Of a stretch of 64,000 bases of DNA, positions 35,568 to 44,747 are shown piece after piece (positions within the stretch are counted from its first letter, which is position 1; the number at the start of each line of letters is the position of its first letter). The position numbers and the translations under genes were made by a program. The DNA is from Sphingomonas oligophenolica (lineage in GTDB: Bacteria; Pseudomonadota; Alphaproteobacteria; Sphingomonadales; Sphingomonadaceae): NCBI RefSeq assembly GCF_006438955.1, contig NZ_RCZK01000006.1, positions 183,193-247,192 on the forward strand, written 5' to 3'. Below the pieces are notes generated by a model. That model was given only the letters and a program-made list of their open reading frames with translations, was not told the origin of the DNA and made no database searches.

Positions 35568-36878
35568 GTGACCGAACGCTCCGCCCTCGCCACCGCCGCC
35601 GCGATCCGATCGGGCGAGACCACCGCACTCGCCGAATGCGATGCCGCAATCGCGCGGATCGAGGCGTGCGACGGTGCGATCAACGCGGTCGTCGTCCGCG
35701 ACTTCGATCGCGCGCGGCGCGCCGCGGTGGAGATTGACCAGCGCCGCGCCCATGGCTTCGACGCGCCGCTCATCGGCGTGCCGATGACGGTGAAAGAAAG
35801 CTACGACGTCGCGGGACTTCCGACGACCTGGGGCCTTGAAGAGCATCGCGATTTCATCCCCGACACCGATGCAGTCGCGGTAAAGCGGCTGAAAGCGGCG
35901 GGCGCGGTGCTCCTGGGCAAGACCAACGTGCCGCCCAGCCTCGCCGACCTGCAGTCGACCAACCCAGTCTACGGCCGCACCAACCACCCCGACGACGACG
36001 CGCTGACGCCGGGCGGATCGTCGGGAGGCAGCGCCGCGGCGGTGGCAAGCGGGATGGTGCCGATCGAGATCGGGTCCGACATCGGCGGATCGATTCGGGT
36101 GCCCGCCAGCTTCTGCGGCATCTGGGGTCACAAATCGACTTACGGCACGCTGTCGATCGAGGGGCAGATCCTGCCCGGCACCGATGGCGCGGCGATCGCG
36201 ATGTCGGTAATCGGCCCGATGGCGCGCGATGCCGACGATCTGGCCGCGGTGCTCGACGTGATGGCGGACATTCCATTGCCGCGCGCGCGCGCGATCGATC
36301 CCGCGGCGCTGCGCATCCTCGTTCTCACCAGCCACCCCGTCGCCCCGGTCGCCAGCGCGATCAGTGACGGAATCGACGAAGTCGCCCGCGCGCTGTCCGA
36401 CGCGGGCGCCACCGTCAACCGCGTGAGCGCGCTGCTTCCTGATCTGGCGCAGCAATTCGCGCAGTACATGCGGCTGCTTTCGATCACGCTCGCGCGCGGT
36501 GCCCCGTCCGACGAAGGTGTCGTCGCGACGCTGCCCGACTGGCTCGCGATGCTCGACGATCAGGCGCGCAACGCCCGAAGTTGGCGGCGGCTGTTCGCCG
36601 ACTATGACGCGGTCATCGCGCCCGCGCTCGGCACCCAGGCCTATCCGCACAGCGACCTGACGATCCGCGAGCGCACGCTGACGATCAACGGCGAAACCTC
36701 GCCGTTCGGGCTCCAGTTCGCGTTTCCGGGGCTCGCCACCTACCCCGGTCTGCCCGCGACCGCGATGCCGGTCGGCCGCGCCAACGACCTTCCCGTGGGT
36801 TGCCAGGTCATCACCGATTTCCATCAGGACCACACCGCCATCGCGATCGCCAAGCACGCGCATGAATTGCTGCGATGA
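35568..36878 (+). CDS. Amidase signature family hydrolase
   Basis: 436 residues. The Ser-cisSer-Lys triad is visible: Lys76 in M-T-V-K-E-S, Ser151/152 in P-G-G-S-S-G-G-S-A, and nucleophile Ser175 in D-I-G-G-S-I-R. It hydrolyses an amide to acid and ammonia; the substrate is unknown. The start is GTG 35568 with a GGGAGAAAG ribosome site. Position between beta-oxidation genes suggests it may release an acid for activation, but this is inference. Confidence 0.9.
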   Translation: MTERSALATAAAIRSGETTALAECDAAIARIEACDGAINAVVVRDFDRARRAAVEIDQRRAHGFDAPLIGVPMTVKESYDVAGLPTTWGLEEHRDFIPDTDAVAVKRLKAAGAVLLGKTNVPPSLADLQSTNPVYGRTNHPDDDALTPGGSSGGSAAAVASGMVPIEIGSDIGGSIRVPASFCGIWGHKSTYGTLSIEGQILPGTDGAAIAMSVIGPMARDADDLAAVLDVMADIPLPRARAIDPAALRILVLTSHPVAPVASAISDGIDEVARALSDAGATVNRVSALLPDLAQQFAQYMRLLSITLARGAPSDEGVVATLPDWLAMLDDQARNARSWRRLFADYDAVIAPALGTQAYPHSDLTIRERTLTINGETSPFGLQFAFPGLATYPGLPATAMPVGRANDLPVGCQVITDFHQDHTAIAIAKHAHELLR

Positions 36879-36890
36879 CCGACCCTTTCC

Positions 36891-36960
36891 CCGCTCGTGC
36901 TGAGCCTGTCGAAGCACATGCGCCCCATCATCCGCCCTTCGACAAGCTCAGGGCGAACGG
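36891..36960. repeat. REP-like hairpin pair (inverted)
   Basis: GTGCT-type copy (36891-36917) and inverted GCCCT-type copy (36933-36960), ending 8 bases before the acyl-CoA dehydrogenase ATG, so the second hairpin occupies its ribosome-binding region. Confidence 0.85.
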
Positions 36961-36968
36961 AGCTATTT

Positions 36969-38156
36969 ATGGAAACGCTTGATCAATTCCGCACCGAAAC
37001 CCGGGCGTGGCTCGCGGAAAATTGCCCTCCGGAAATGCGCGAGCCGGTGCGGAGCGACGCCGACGTGTGCTGGGGCGGGCGCAACTACGATCCCGCCACC
37101 AATCCCGCGCAGGCACAGTGGCTGAAGGTGATGGGAGAATGCGGCTGGACCGTCCCCGATTGGCCCAAGGCATATGGCGGCGGCGGGCTGTCGCCAGCCG
37201 AAACCAAGGCGCTGCGCGAGGAGATGGCCGCGATCCGCGCGCGCAGTCCGCTGAACTCGTTCGGCATTTCGATGCTCGGCCCGGCGTTGCTGAAATACGG
37301 CACCGAGGAACAGAAGCTCGACCATCTGCCCAAGATCGCGCGTGGCGAGATCCGCTGGTGCCAGGGCTATTCCGAACCCAATGCAGGGTCTGACCTCGCC
37401 AGCCTCGCCGCCAGCGCCGAGGACGCGGGCGACGATTATGTCGTCAACGGACAGAAGGTGTGGACCAGCTATGCCGACAAGGCCGACTGGATCTTCTGCC
37501 TGGTGCGCACGAGCAAGGAATCGAAGCAGGGCGGGATCAGCTTCGTCCTGTTCGACATGGCGAGCGAGGGGGTTTCGACCAAGCCGATCCTCCTCATCAG
37601 CGGCTATTCGCCGTTCTGCGAAACCTTCATGGACGATGTGAAGGTGCCCAAGAAGAACCGCGTCCATGACGAGAACAAGGGCTGGGACGTCGCCAAATAT
37701 CTACTCGGTCACGAACGCGAGATGATCAGCGGGATGGGCCTCGGCGGCACCGGCGGCAATCCGTTGATCGAGGGCGCGATCGCCACCATCGGGCTCGACC
37801 ATGACGGCCGTCTCGCCGATCCGTTGCTGCGCGCGCAGATCGCGCTGTTCGAGGTGCGCGCGAAGGCATTCACGGCGCAGTCCGAACGCTTTATCGACGA
37901 ATTGAAGGCGGGGAAGGCACACCCCGCGCAGCCGAGCATGATGAAATATTTCGGCACCGAGCTGAACAAGGCGCGCCACGAACTGGTGATGGCCGCGGGC
38001 GGGTCAGACGCGCTGGAATGGGAGAGCGACGCCTCGAACGGCGGTGCCGCCCCCCGCGCGTGGCTCCGCACCAAGGCCAATTCGATCGAGGGCGGAACGA
38101 GCGAGGTCCAGCTCAACATCATCGCCAAGCGGATCCTGGAACTGCCGGGGGCGTAG
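36969..38156 (+). CDS. Acyl-CoA dehydrogenase, large subunit type
   Basis: 395-residue FAD enzyme of the ACAD superfamily. R-W-C-Q-G-Y-S-E-P-N-A-G-S-D-L and N-G-Q-K-V-W-T-S are the FAD/substrate blocks. C-terminal S-I-E-G-G-T-S-E-V-Q keeps Glu where medium-chain ACADs have the catalytic base. It is followed by a shorter ACAD (38335), the arrangement seen for heterotetrameric ACADs of sterol side-chain and related pathways. It oxidises an acyl-CoA to 2-enoyl-CoA, passing electrons to ETF. Confidence 0.92.
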   Translation: METLDQFRTETRAWLAENCPPEMREPVRSDADVCWGGRNYDPATNPAQAQWLKVMGECGWTVPDWPKAYGGGGLSPAETKALREEMAAIRARSPLNSFGISMLGPALLKYGTEEQKLDHLPKIARGEIRWCQGYSEPNAGSDLASLAASAEDAGDDYVVNGQKVWTSYADKADWIFCLVRTSKESKQGGISFVLFDMASEGVSTKPILLISGYSPFCETFMDDVKVPKKNRVHDENKGWDVAKYLLGHEREMISGMGLGGTGGNPLIEGAIATIGLDHDGRLADPLLRAQIALFEVRAKAFTAQSERFIDELKAGKAHPAQPSMMKYFGTELNKARHELVMAAGGSDALEWESDASNGGAAPRAWLRTKANSIEGGTSEVQLNIIAKRILELPGA

Positions 38157-38168
38157 CCGTTTTTTAGC

Positions 38169-38283
38169 CCTCTCCCGCTTTCACGGGAGAGGAGCGAGAC
38201 TTGGTCGGCATGCTCCATGATGACCTAGTCGCAGCGGTGAGGGTCTTCTGCGTCGCAACCGTCGACAAGAAGAAGACCCTCAC
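38169..38283. repeat. Two hairpins between paired ACAD genes
   Basis: CCTCTCCCG...CGGGAGAGG (38169-38192) and a second with perfect 13-bp arms GTGAGGGTCTTCT (38237-38249) and AGAAGACCCTCAC (38271-38283). They make up most of the 178-base gap. Confidence 0.7.
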
Positions 38284-38334
38284 CCCACCCTCCCCCGCGA
38301 ATAGCGGGAGAGCGCTAAGGAAGAGAGAAGATCG

Positions 38335-39462
38335 ATGCCACTCTATCTCAACGATGAACAACAGATGCTCCGCGACACCGCGCGCGATTACGTGAGCGAA
38401 CACGCCCCCGTCGCACACCTGCGCAAGTTGCGCGACGACGACGATCCGACCGGCTTCTCCCGTGATCTGTGGAAGCAGTTCGCCGAAATGGGCTTCACCG
38501 GCATCCTGATCGGCGAAGACCAGGGCGGCCTAGGCCTCGGCCATGTCGAGGCGGGCGTGGTGCTCGAGGAGATCGGGCGCAATCTGTCGCCCTCGCCCTT
38601 CCTTACCACCGCGGTCGCCGCGGTCGCGGCGCTCAAGGGCAGCGCGCAGGCGAACCGCTGGTTTCCCGGGATCGTCGCCGGGAACACCGTCGCCGCGCTC
38701 GCGATCGACGAGGGCGCGAAACACCGCAGCGCGGTGGGGCTCAAGGCCGAACGCGCGGGCAATGGTTTCAAACTCACCGGCAGCAAGCAATTCGTCACCC
38801 ACGGCCATGTCGCGGACCTGCTGATCGTCGCCGCGCGCACCGCGGGCAGCGCAGACGACGCAGAGGGCGTAACACTGTTCGCGGTCGAGAAGGGCGCGGC
38901 GGGGCTCGACATCACGCCCGAACGCCTCGCCGATTCGAGCCTCGCGGCGCGCGTATCGTTCGATGGAGTCGCGGTCGATGCCGACGCGGTGATCGGTGAA
39001 GTCGACGCGGGCCGCGATCCGCTCGGGCGGTTGCTCCGCGCAGGGCGTTCCGGCGCATCGGCGGAGTTGCTCGGGGTCGGCGGCGGCGCGATGGACCTCA
39101 CCGTCAACTACCTCAAGGAGCGCAAGCAGTTCGGGCAGCTAATCGGCAGCTTCCAGGCGCTACAGCATCGCGCCGCGCATCTCTACAGCGAGATGGAGGT
39201 TGCGCGCGCGGCAGTACTCAAGGCACAGCAATTGCTCGACACCGGTTCCGACCAGGCCGACGCCGCAGTATCGGTCGCGAAGGCGATGACGAGCCTCGCC
39301 ACGACGCTCAGCGTCCAGGAAGGCATCCAGATGCATGGCGGCATCGGGATGACCGACGAATATGATATCGGCTTCTATATGAAGCGCGGGAGGGTGCTCG
39401 CCGAGATGTTCGGCGACGCCAACTTCCACGCCGATGCACTGGCCAAAGCGGCGGGATATTGA
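38335..39462 (+). CDS. Acyl-CoA dehydrogenase, small subunit type
   Basis: 375 residues with ACAD architecture: the N-terminal helical domain starts N-D-E-Q-Q-M-L-R-D, and the C-terminal signature is M-H-G-G-I-G-M-T-D-E-Y-D-I-G. It has a weaker FAD-binding middle region than the large partner at 36969. It is probably the second chain of a heteromeric dehydrogenase. Its stop overlaps the ATG of the thioesterase (TGATG), so ACAD and thioesterase are coupled. Confidence 0.92.
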   Translation: MPLYLNDEQQMLRDTARDYVSEHAPVAHLRKLRDDDDPTGFSRDLWKQFAEMGFTGILIGEDQGGLGLGHVEAGVVLEEIGRNLSPSPFLTTAVAAVAALKGSAQANRWFPGIVAGNTVAALAIDEGAKHRSAVGLKAERAGNGFKLTGSKQFVTHGHVADLLIVAARTAGSADDAEGVTLFAVEKGAAGLDITPERLADSSLAARVSFDGVAVDADAVIGEVDAGRDPLGRLLRAGRSGASAELLGVGGGAMDLTVNYLKERKQFGQLIGSFQALQHRAAHLYSEMEVARAAVLKAQQLLDTGSDQADAAVSVAKAMTSLATTLSVQEGIQMHGGIGMTDEYDIGFYMKRGRVLAEMFGDANFHADALAKAAGY

Positions 39463-40364
39463 TGACCGACGACACCTGGACCCCGCCCTCTCCCGAGACG
39501 CTCGCCGCGGCGCTCGTCGACCTGCTCGACGTCGAGGAGATCGATACCGACCTGTATCGCGGCGCGCGCAATCCCGGCGGCAAGGGCCGGGTGTTCGGCG
39601 GCCAGGTGATCGCACAAGCGCTGCAGGCCGCGCAGCGTTCGACCGAGGGCAAGGCAGCGCATTCGATCCACGCTTATTTCATGCGCGCGGGTGATGAACA
39701 GCATCCGATCGTGTTTCGCGTCGTCCGCGATTTCGAGGGCAAGAGCTTCGCCACGCGCCGCGTCGTCGCGCTGCAAAAGGGACAGCCGATCCTCAACCTG
39801 GCGGCGTCGTTTCAGGTCGAGGAGGACGGACTCCATCATCATGACGCCATGCCCGCCGACATCCCGCCGCCCGAAAACCTGACATCCGAAAGCGAATTGC
39901 GCCGCGAACAGGCGCACGAAATCCCCGAGAAATTCCGCGAGATGTTCCTGCGTCGGCGCAGCCCGATCGATATTCGCCCGCTCTATCCGCGCAGCTGGTT
40001 TACCCCGGTCAAGCGCGATCCGGTAAACTATAGCTGGTTCCGCTGCGTCGCGCCGATCGGCGACGATCCCGCGACCCACCGCGCGGTGCTGGCCTATGCC
40101 AGCGACATGGCGTTGATGGCGACGAGCATGATGCCGCACGGCGTTAACTGGATGACCCCGGGGATGCAGAGCGCCAGCCTCGATCATGCGCTGTGGCTCC
40201 ATGAGCCGGTGCGCGCCGACGAATGGCTACTTTATGCCACCGACAGCCCGTGGGCGGGGCATGGCCGCGGGATGAACCGGGGGAGCATCTATACCCGCGA
40301 CGGCCGTCTGGTCGCCAGCGTCGCGCAGGAAGGGCTGATCCGGATGCGGAGTGAGCATCGATAA
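39462..40364 (+). CDS. tesB: Acyl-CoA thioesterase II
   Basis: 300-residue double-hotdog thioesterase hydrolysing acyl-CoA to free acid and CoA. Visible blocks are G-G-K-G-R-V-F-G-G-Q-V-I-A-Q-A-L, H-S-I-H-A-Y-F-M-R-A-G-D, and the C-terminal D-H-A-L-W-L-H then G-R-G-M-N-R-G-S-I-Y. Length fits TesB. It may release CoA during acyl-CoA overload. Last gene of the plus-strand lipid run. Confidence 0.92.
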   Translation: MTDDTWTPPSPETLAAALVDLLDVEEIDTDLYRGARNPGGKGRVFGGQVIAQALQAAQRSTEGKAAHSIHAYFMRAGDEQHPIVFRVVRDFEGKSFATRRVVALQKGQPILNLAASFQVEEDGLHHHDAMPADIPPPENLTSESELRREQAHEIPEKFREMFLRRRSPIDIRPLYPRSWFTPVKRDPVNYSWFRCVAPIGDDPATHRAVLAYASDMALMATSMMPHGVNWMTPGMQSASLDHALWLHEPVRADEWLLYATDSPWAGHGRGMNRGSIYTRDGRLVASVAQEGLIRMRSEHR

Positions 40365-40440
40365 TCTGGGTTAAGCACGCGTTTACCGGATGTTCGCGCT
40401 TGTCGGATACGCCCGGCGCATCGGCCTTCGGAGACCAACC

Positions 40441-40848
40441 GTGTACCGCCTGCTCTACATCAGCACTGCCCGTCAGATCATCACGACCACCCAACTCGGC
40501 GCTATCCTAAGCGTCTCGCGGCGCAACAACGCGGCGGTCGGGGTCACGGGCCTGCTCGTCGCGGGTGGCAAACGATTCCTCCAAGCGCTCGAGGGCGAAG
40601 AAGAAGCGGTCAGGACGGTCGTCGAGCGCATCCGGCTCGATCCGCGCCATATCGGGATCGCGACCCTGGCAAGCGGACCGATCACCGAGCGCGCGTTTCC
40701 GAACTGGTCGATGGGCCATCAGGCAGGTGGTGACGTGCTTCCCGGCACCTCGATCGCCAACGTGCTCGCGGCGTTGATCGCCCCGATCGAAGATCCGTCG
40801 CTGCGCGCCTATTTCACTGGCTTCGCGGAACTCCACGCCGCCGCATAG
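40441..40848 (+). CDS. BLUF domain blue-light sensor
   Basis: 135-residue short BLUF protein binding FAD. Key photoactive residues can be assigned: Tyr6 (L-L-Y-I-S), Asn30 (R-N-N-A-A-V-G-V-T-G), Gln48 (F-L-Q-A-L-E-G), Trp89 and Met91 (N-W-S-M-G). The C-terminal 40 residues would be the capping helices; no output domain is attached, so it must signal through a partner. The start is GTG 40441 with a GGAG site 7 bases before; longer in-frame starts add non-family sequence. It is convergent with the SDR operon and sits inside the catabolic region. Confidence 0.92.
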   Translation: MYRLLYISTARQIITTTQLGAILSVSRRNNAAVGVTGLLVAGGKRFLQALEGEEEAVRTVVERIRLDPRHIGIATLASGPITERAFPNWSMGHQAGGDVLPGTSIANVLAALIAPIEDPSLRAYFTGFAELHAAA

Positions 40849-40857
40849 GACCGCTCG

Positions 40858-41670
40858 TCATACCGCTGTCCGACCATATTCCTGCTTGGTGACCGGGTGG
40901 CTCGACGATAGCCCGCCATCGACCGCGATCGCCTGGCCATTGACGTAGCTGGCGTCGTCGGAGGCGAGGAACAGCGCCACCTTCGCGAGTTCCTCCGGCT
41001 GCGCCCCGCGCCGCAGCGGATTGAGCCGCCCGACCCGGTCGATCTTCCCCGCCTCCCGCGCATAATCGAAGGTCGGCTTGGTCATCCCGGTCTCGGTCAG
41101 CCCGGGGCAAATCGCGTTGACGCGCACGTTGCTGCCCGCCAATTGCTGCGCAGCGGTCTTGGCGAGGTTGATGACGCCGGCCTTCGACGCCGAATAGGCC
41201 GGCGACCCCGCCCCCGAGCGGATCCCCGCGACGCTGGCGGTGAGGACGATCGCGCCTCCCGTCTGGTTCTGGGCGGCTCTCTCTGCAATTTTCGGCGCAG
41301 CATGCTTGATCGCGAGGTACGGCCCGATCAAATTCACGCGCAGCACTTCGGTGATGAGCGACACATCGGTGTCGAAGATATTGGCCATGCCCCCCGAAAT
41401 GCCCGCATTGGCAAACATCACATCGAGCCCGCCGAATTCGGCACACGCCAGTGCGACGGTCTTAATGACATCGTCTTCGTTACCCGCGTCGATCCGGATC
41501 GCCTTGGCGGTGCCGCCCGCGTCCGCGATCATCCGCGCGGTCTGGTCGGCCCCTTCGGTCTTGTCGGCGCAGATCACGCTGCCGCCCTCGCTGGCGAACT
41601 GCAGCGCCGCGGCGCGCCCGATCCCCGATCCTGCGCCGGTAACGATGATCGATTTGTTCTCGAACCGCAT
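40858..41670 (-). CDS. SDR family oxidoreductase
   Basis: 270-residue short-chain dehydrogenase. T-G-A-G-S-G-I-G at residue 11, C-A-D after beta 2 (NAD preference), N-A-G-I near 90, and catalytic Ser with Y-S-A-S-K-A-G. The C-terminus ends I-A-V-D-G-G. The substrate is unknown; in this operon it may oxidise or reduce a hydroxy/oxo-acyl-CoA. Last gene of the minus-strand operon from 46031, 14 bases after the preceding SDR. Confidence 0.9.
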   Translation of the reverse strand: MRFENKSIIVTGAGSGIGRAAALQFASEGGSVICADKTEGADQTARMIADAGGTAKAIRIDAGNEDDVIKTVALACAEFGGLDVMFANAGISGGMANIFDTDVSLITEVLRVNLIGPYLAIKHAAPKIAERAAQNQTGGAIVLTASVAGIRSGAGSPAYSASKAGVINLAKTAAQQLAGSNVRVNAICPGLTETGMTKPTFDYAREAGKIDRVGRLNPLRRGAQPEELAKVALFLASDDASYVNGQAIAVDGGLSSSHPVTKQEYGRTAV

Positions 41671-41684
41671 AACTTCTCCTGTGA

Positions 41685-42449
41685 TCAGATCGTGACGCCG
41701 CCGTCGACGACCAGTGTCTGCCCGGTCATGAAACTGCTGGCCTGCGACGCGAGATAGACGACCGCACCCGCGATCTCGTCCGGTTCGCCGATGCGGCGCA
41801 GCGGCGTGGTTGCGTTGCGGCGGGTGAGCGCCTTTTCATCCTCCCACAAGGCCTGTGCGAAATCGGTCTTGATGAGGCCCGGCGCGATGCAGTTGACGCG
41901 GACATTATCGGGACCGAATTCATGCGCGAGATTGCGCGCGAGCTGCATGTCGGCGGCTTTCGAGATCGCATAGGCGCCGATGACCGGGGTACCGCGCAAG
42001 CCGCCGATCGACGACACGATCACGATCGATCCCGATCGGCGCGCGCACATCTCGGGCGCGACCATCGCGATCAGCCAGTGGTTGGAGACGATGTTGTTGT
42101 CGAGCACCTTGCGGAACTGATCGTCGGTGATCCCCGCCTGCGGCCCGTAATAGGGGTTCGACGCGGCGTTGCAGACGAGCACGTCGATCTGGCCGAAGGC
42201 CTTGCGGGTCTCATCGACAAGGTTCTGGAGTCCGGCCTTGTCGGAGATGTTGGCCGCGACCGCGATCGCGGTGCCATCGCCATATTTATCGTTGATCTCG
42301 GCGGCCACCGCATCGCACGCATCCTGCTTGCGGCTCGAGATCACCACCTTCGCGCCATGCTCGGCACACTCGAACGCGGACGCCTTACCGATCCCGCGCG
42401 ATGATCCGGTGATGACGACGATTTTTCCGGTCAGATCGAATAGCGACAC
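41685..42449 (-). CDS. SDR family oxidoreductase
   Basis: 254-residue short-chain dehydrogenase. T-G-S-S-R-G-I-G near residue 13, S-S-R after beta 2 (NADP-leaning), C-N-A-A-S-N-P-Y near 91, and catalytic Y-A-I-S-K-A-A. The N-N-A-G Gly is replaced (C-N-A-A), as in several acyl-CoA-acting SDRs. The start is GTG 42449 with an AGGAGG site 7 bases upstream, the best in the operon. It lies between the phosphotransferase and the other SDR. Confidence 0.9.
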   Translation of the reverse strand: MSLFDLTGKIVVITGSSRGIGKASAFECAEHGAKVVISSRKQDACDAVAAEINDKYGDGTAIAVAANISDKAGLQNLVDETRKAFGQIDVLVCNAASNPYYGPQAGITDDQFRKVLDNNIVSNHWLIAMVAPEMCARRSGSIVIVSSIGGLRGTPVIGAYAISKAADMQLARNLAHEFGPDNVRVNCIAPGLIKTDFAQALWEDEKALTRRNATTPLRRIGEPDEIAGAVVYLASQASSFMTGQTLVVDGGVTI

Positions 42450-42470
42450 GTCAATTCCTCCTATCGTGCT

Positions 42471-42492
42471 CCCCTCCCGCAAGCGGGAGGGG
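42471..42492. repeat. Hairpin between phosphotransferase and SDR genes
   Basis: CCCCTCCCGC-AA-GCGGGAGGGG, with perfect 10-bp arms, in the 46-base gap of the operon. No T tract follows in either direction, so it is more likely a processing or stability element than a terminator. Confidence 0.55.
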
Positions 42493-42495
42493 AAT

Positions 42496-43548
42496 TTAAG
42501 CCCCGGCCTTCTGTGCGAACTCCCAGCTCGCCTCGGCCAGCCGGTACACGCCCGCCGCGGACTTCTCGGCGTTGGCGCTCGACGCCGTCCCCTCGACGAT
42601 GCGCTTCTTGATTCCCTGAACGATCCCGGTGAGCCGAAACAGATTGTACGCGAAGAACCAGTTCAGATCGGGCACCCCATCGCGCCCGGTCGCAGAGCAA
42701 TAACGTTGCGTCATGTCCTCGATCGTCGGAATGCCGCTATCGCCCCCCGCAATGCCGAGCACGCCCGATCGCCCCTCCGGCTGGGTCACCCAACTCATCA
42801 AAAAATAACTGAAATCGGCGAGCGGATCGCCCAGCGTCGACAACTCCCAGTCGAGCACCGCGATCACGCGCGGTTCGCTGGGGTGAAAGATCATGTTGTC
42901 GATCCGGTAGTCGCCATGGACGATCGACGTGCGGGTCTGGTCGGGGATCGTGCGCGGCAGAAACTCGATTAGCTTCTCGACCGCGGGCATATGCTCGGTT
43001 TCGCTCGCGCGATATTGCTTGGTCCAGCGCGCGACCTGGCGTTCGAAATAATTGCCGGGCTTGCCATAAGCGCCGAGCCCCGCGGCGGTGTAATCGACAT
43101 TGTGCAACGCGGCGAGCGTGTCGCACATCGCGTTGTAGATGCCGGTTCGCGTCGCGGGATCGTAATCGGGCAGCGTCCCGTCCCACAGGTTGCGCCCATC
43201 GGCGAACCCCATGACGTAGAAGATCGCGCCGAGGACGCTTTCGTCGAGACACAGGCCATAGGGTTTCGCGACGGGAAAGCCGGTCGGATACAGTCCGTCG
43301 ATCAGCCGATATTCGCGATCGACCGCATGCGCGGACGGCAGCAGCGGCCCGAACGGCTTGCGGCGCAGCACGTACGGACCCGACGGGCTGTCGATCCGGA
43401 ATGTGGGGTTCGATTGCCCGCCCGCGAACTTGGCGTGGGTCAGCGGGCCTTCGAACCCCGCGACGTTCGCCTCCATCCACGCGGTCAGCTTCACCTCGTC
43501 GAGCTTGTCCTTGCCCTCGGCCGCGATGGTCTTGATCTCGCCGGTCAT
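42496..43548 (-). CDS. APH-type phosphotransferase (ACAD10/11 kinase-like)
   Basis: 350-residue kinase-fold protein. N-lobe G-G-Q-S-N-P-T-F-R and V-L-R-R-K-P; Brenner loop H-G-D-Y-R-I-D-N; metal Asp in V-L-D-W-E-L-S-T-L-G-D-P-L-A-D. These are the features of the kinase domain of human ACAD10/ACAD11 and of LvaA in the levulinate pathway, which phosphorylate 4-hydroxyacyl-CoAs so that a partner dehydrogenase can eliminate phosphate. An ACAD11-like dehydrogenase is encoded two genes upstream. Aminoglycoside resistance is unlikely. ATG 43548 follows a GAGGAGG site. Confidence 0.88.
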   Translation of the reverse strand: MTGEIKTIAAEGKDKLDEVKLTAWMEANVAGFEGPLTHAKFAGGQSNPTFRIDSPSGPYVLRRKPFGPLLPSAHAVDREYRLIDGLYPTGFPVAKPYGLCLDESVLGAIFYVMGFADGRNLWDGTLPDYDPATRTGIYNAMCDTLAALHNVDYTAAGLGAYGKPGNYFERQVARWTKQYRASETEHMPAVEKLIEFLPRTIPDQTRTSIVHGDYRIDNMIFHPSEPRVIAVLDWELSTLGDPLADFSYFLMSWVTQPEGRSGVLGIAGGDSGIPTIEDMTQRYCSATGRDGVPDLNWFFAYNLFRLTGIVQGIKKRIVEGTASSANAEKSAAGVYRLAEASWEFAQKAGA

Positions 43549-43558
43549 GCGCGCCTCC

Positions 43559-44641
43559 TCAGTTGAAGGTGATGACGCTGCGGGTGGTATCGCCCTGCCG
43601 CAGCTCGTCGAACGCGTCGTTGATCCGCTCGAGCGGCATCCGGTCGGCGATGATCGTGTCGAGATCGAGCAATCCACGCTGATAGAAATCGACCAACCTT
43701 GGGATATCCACCGGGAAATGGTTGCGCCCCATCAGCGCTCCCTGGACCTTCTTGTCGGCGAGCAGATCGAGCGCCGACAGCCCGACCTTTTCGCCCAGCG
43801 GCATCATCCCCAGGATCGTCGCAGTGCCGCCACGGCGCAGCACCTTGACCGCGGTCGCGGCGGATTGCGGGCGCCCGACCGCCTCGATCGCGTGATGGAC
43901 GCCGCCCTTCGAAATCTCGACGACCTGATCGGCTGCCGTGTCGCTCAGCGCGTCGATGCTGTGCGTCGCTCCCAGCTTTTCGGCGACCGCGCGCTTCTCC
44001 GCGACCGGATCGAGCGCGATGATTTTCCCCGCCCCCGCAATTTTCGCCGCATTGATCGCGGCCAACCCGATTCCGCCGCAACCGACCACGCACACCGTTT
44101 CGCCCGGCACCACCGCGGCGGCGTTGAAGATCGCCCCTGCCCCCGTCGTCACCGCGCAACCGAGCAGCGCGGCGCGGTCCATCGGCATCTCGCGATCGAT
44201 CGCGACGCAGGCGTGCTCGTGGACGAGCATCATCTCCGCGTAGGCGCTCAGGTTGAGCATCTGCGCGATCGGCGTGTCGCCGAGCATCAATCGCGGCGGC
44301 GCGCCCTTGGGGCGCTTGGTATCGGCGCCGAGACACAGCGACATGTGACCGGTGACGCAGAATTCGCAATGGCCGCAAAATGCGCTGAGGCACGTGACTA
44401 CATGGTCGCCGACCTTGACGCTGCGGACCTCGTCGCCCACCGCCTCGACGACGCCCGCCGCCTCATGCCCCGGGATTCCCGGCAGCGGGTGCGGATAGGC
44501 GCCATCGACGAAGTGGAGATCGCTGCGGCACACTCCGCAGGCAACGGTGCGGATCAACACCTCGTGCGCACGGGGCTTGTCGATGGTGACATCCTCGATG
44601 CTGAGGGGCGTCTTGGCTTCGAAAAGGACGGCGGCCTTCAT
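43559..44641 (-). CDS. Zinc-dependent alcohol dehydrogenase
   Basis: 360-residue medium-chain dehydrogenase. The catalytic zinc region is C-G-V-C-R-S-D then G-H-E-A-A-G-V-V; the structural zinc motif is C-G-H-C-E-F-C-(x7)-C. NAD motif G-C-G-G-I-G-L-A-A-I. The architecture is of class I/III ADH. It may oxidise a hydroxyl on the pathway substrate. It lies 10 bases upstream of the phosphotransferase gene and 107 bases after the ACAD gene. Confidence 0.92.
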   Translation of the reverse strand: MKAAVLFEAKTPLSIEDVTIDKPRAHEVLIRTVACGVCRSDLHFVDGAYPHPLPGIPGHEAAGVVEAVGDEVRSVKVGDHVVTCLSAFCGHCEFCVTGHMSLCLGADTKRPKGAPPRLMLGDTPIAQMLNLSAYAEMMLVHEHACVAIDREMPMDRAALLGCAVTTGAGAIFNAAAVVPGETVCVVGCGGIGLAAINAAKIAGAGKIIALDPVAEKRAVAEKLGATHSIDALSDTAADQVVEISKGGVHHAIEAVGRPQSAATAVKVLRRGGTATILGMMPLGEKVGLSALDLLADKKVQGALMGRNHFPVDIPRLVDFYQRGLLDLDTIIADRMPLERINDAFDELRQGDTTRSVITFN

Positions 44642-44656
44642 GTAATCGCTTCTTTC

Positions 44657-44737
44657 GTCACCCCGGGCTCGGTCCGGGGTCCATCACGCGGCTTGGTGAT
44701 GGTGGAGAGATGGACCCCGGATCGAGTCCGGGGTGAC
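44657..44737. repeat. Inverted repeat with GTCACCCCGG arms
   Basis: Arms GTCACCCCGG (44657-44666) and CCGGGGTGAC (44728-44737), each itself part of a hairpin built on CCCCGG/CCGGGG, plus ATCACGC...GGTGAT in the loop. It fills the gap between the ACAD and ADH genes inside the operon. Confidence 0.7.
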
Positions 44738-44747
44738 GGGTAGAGGT

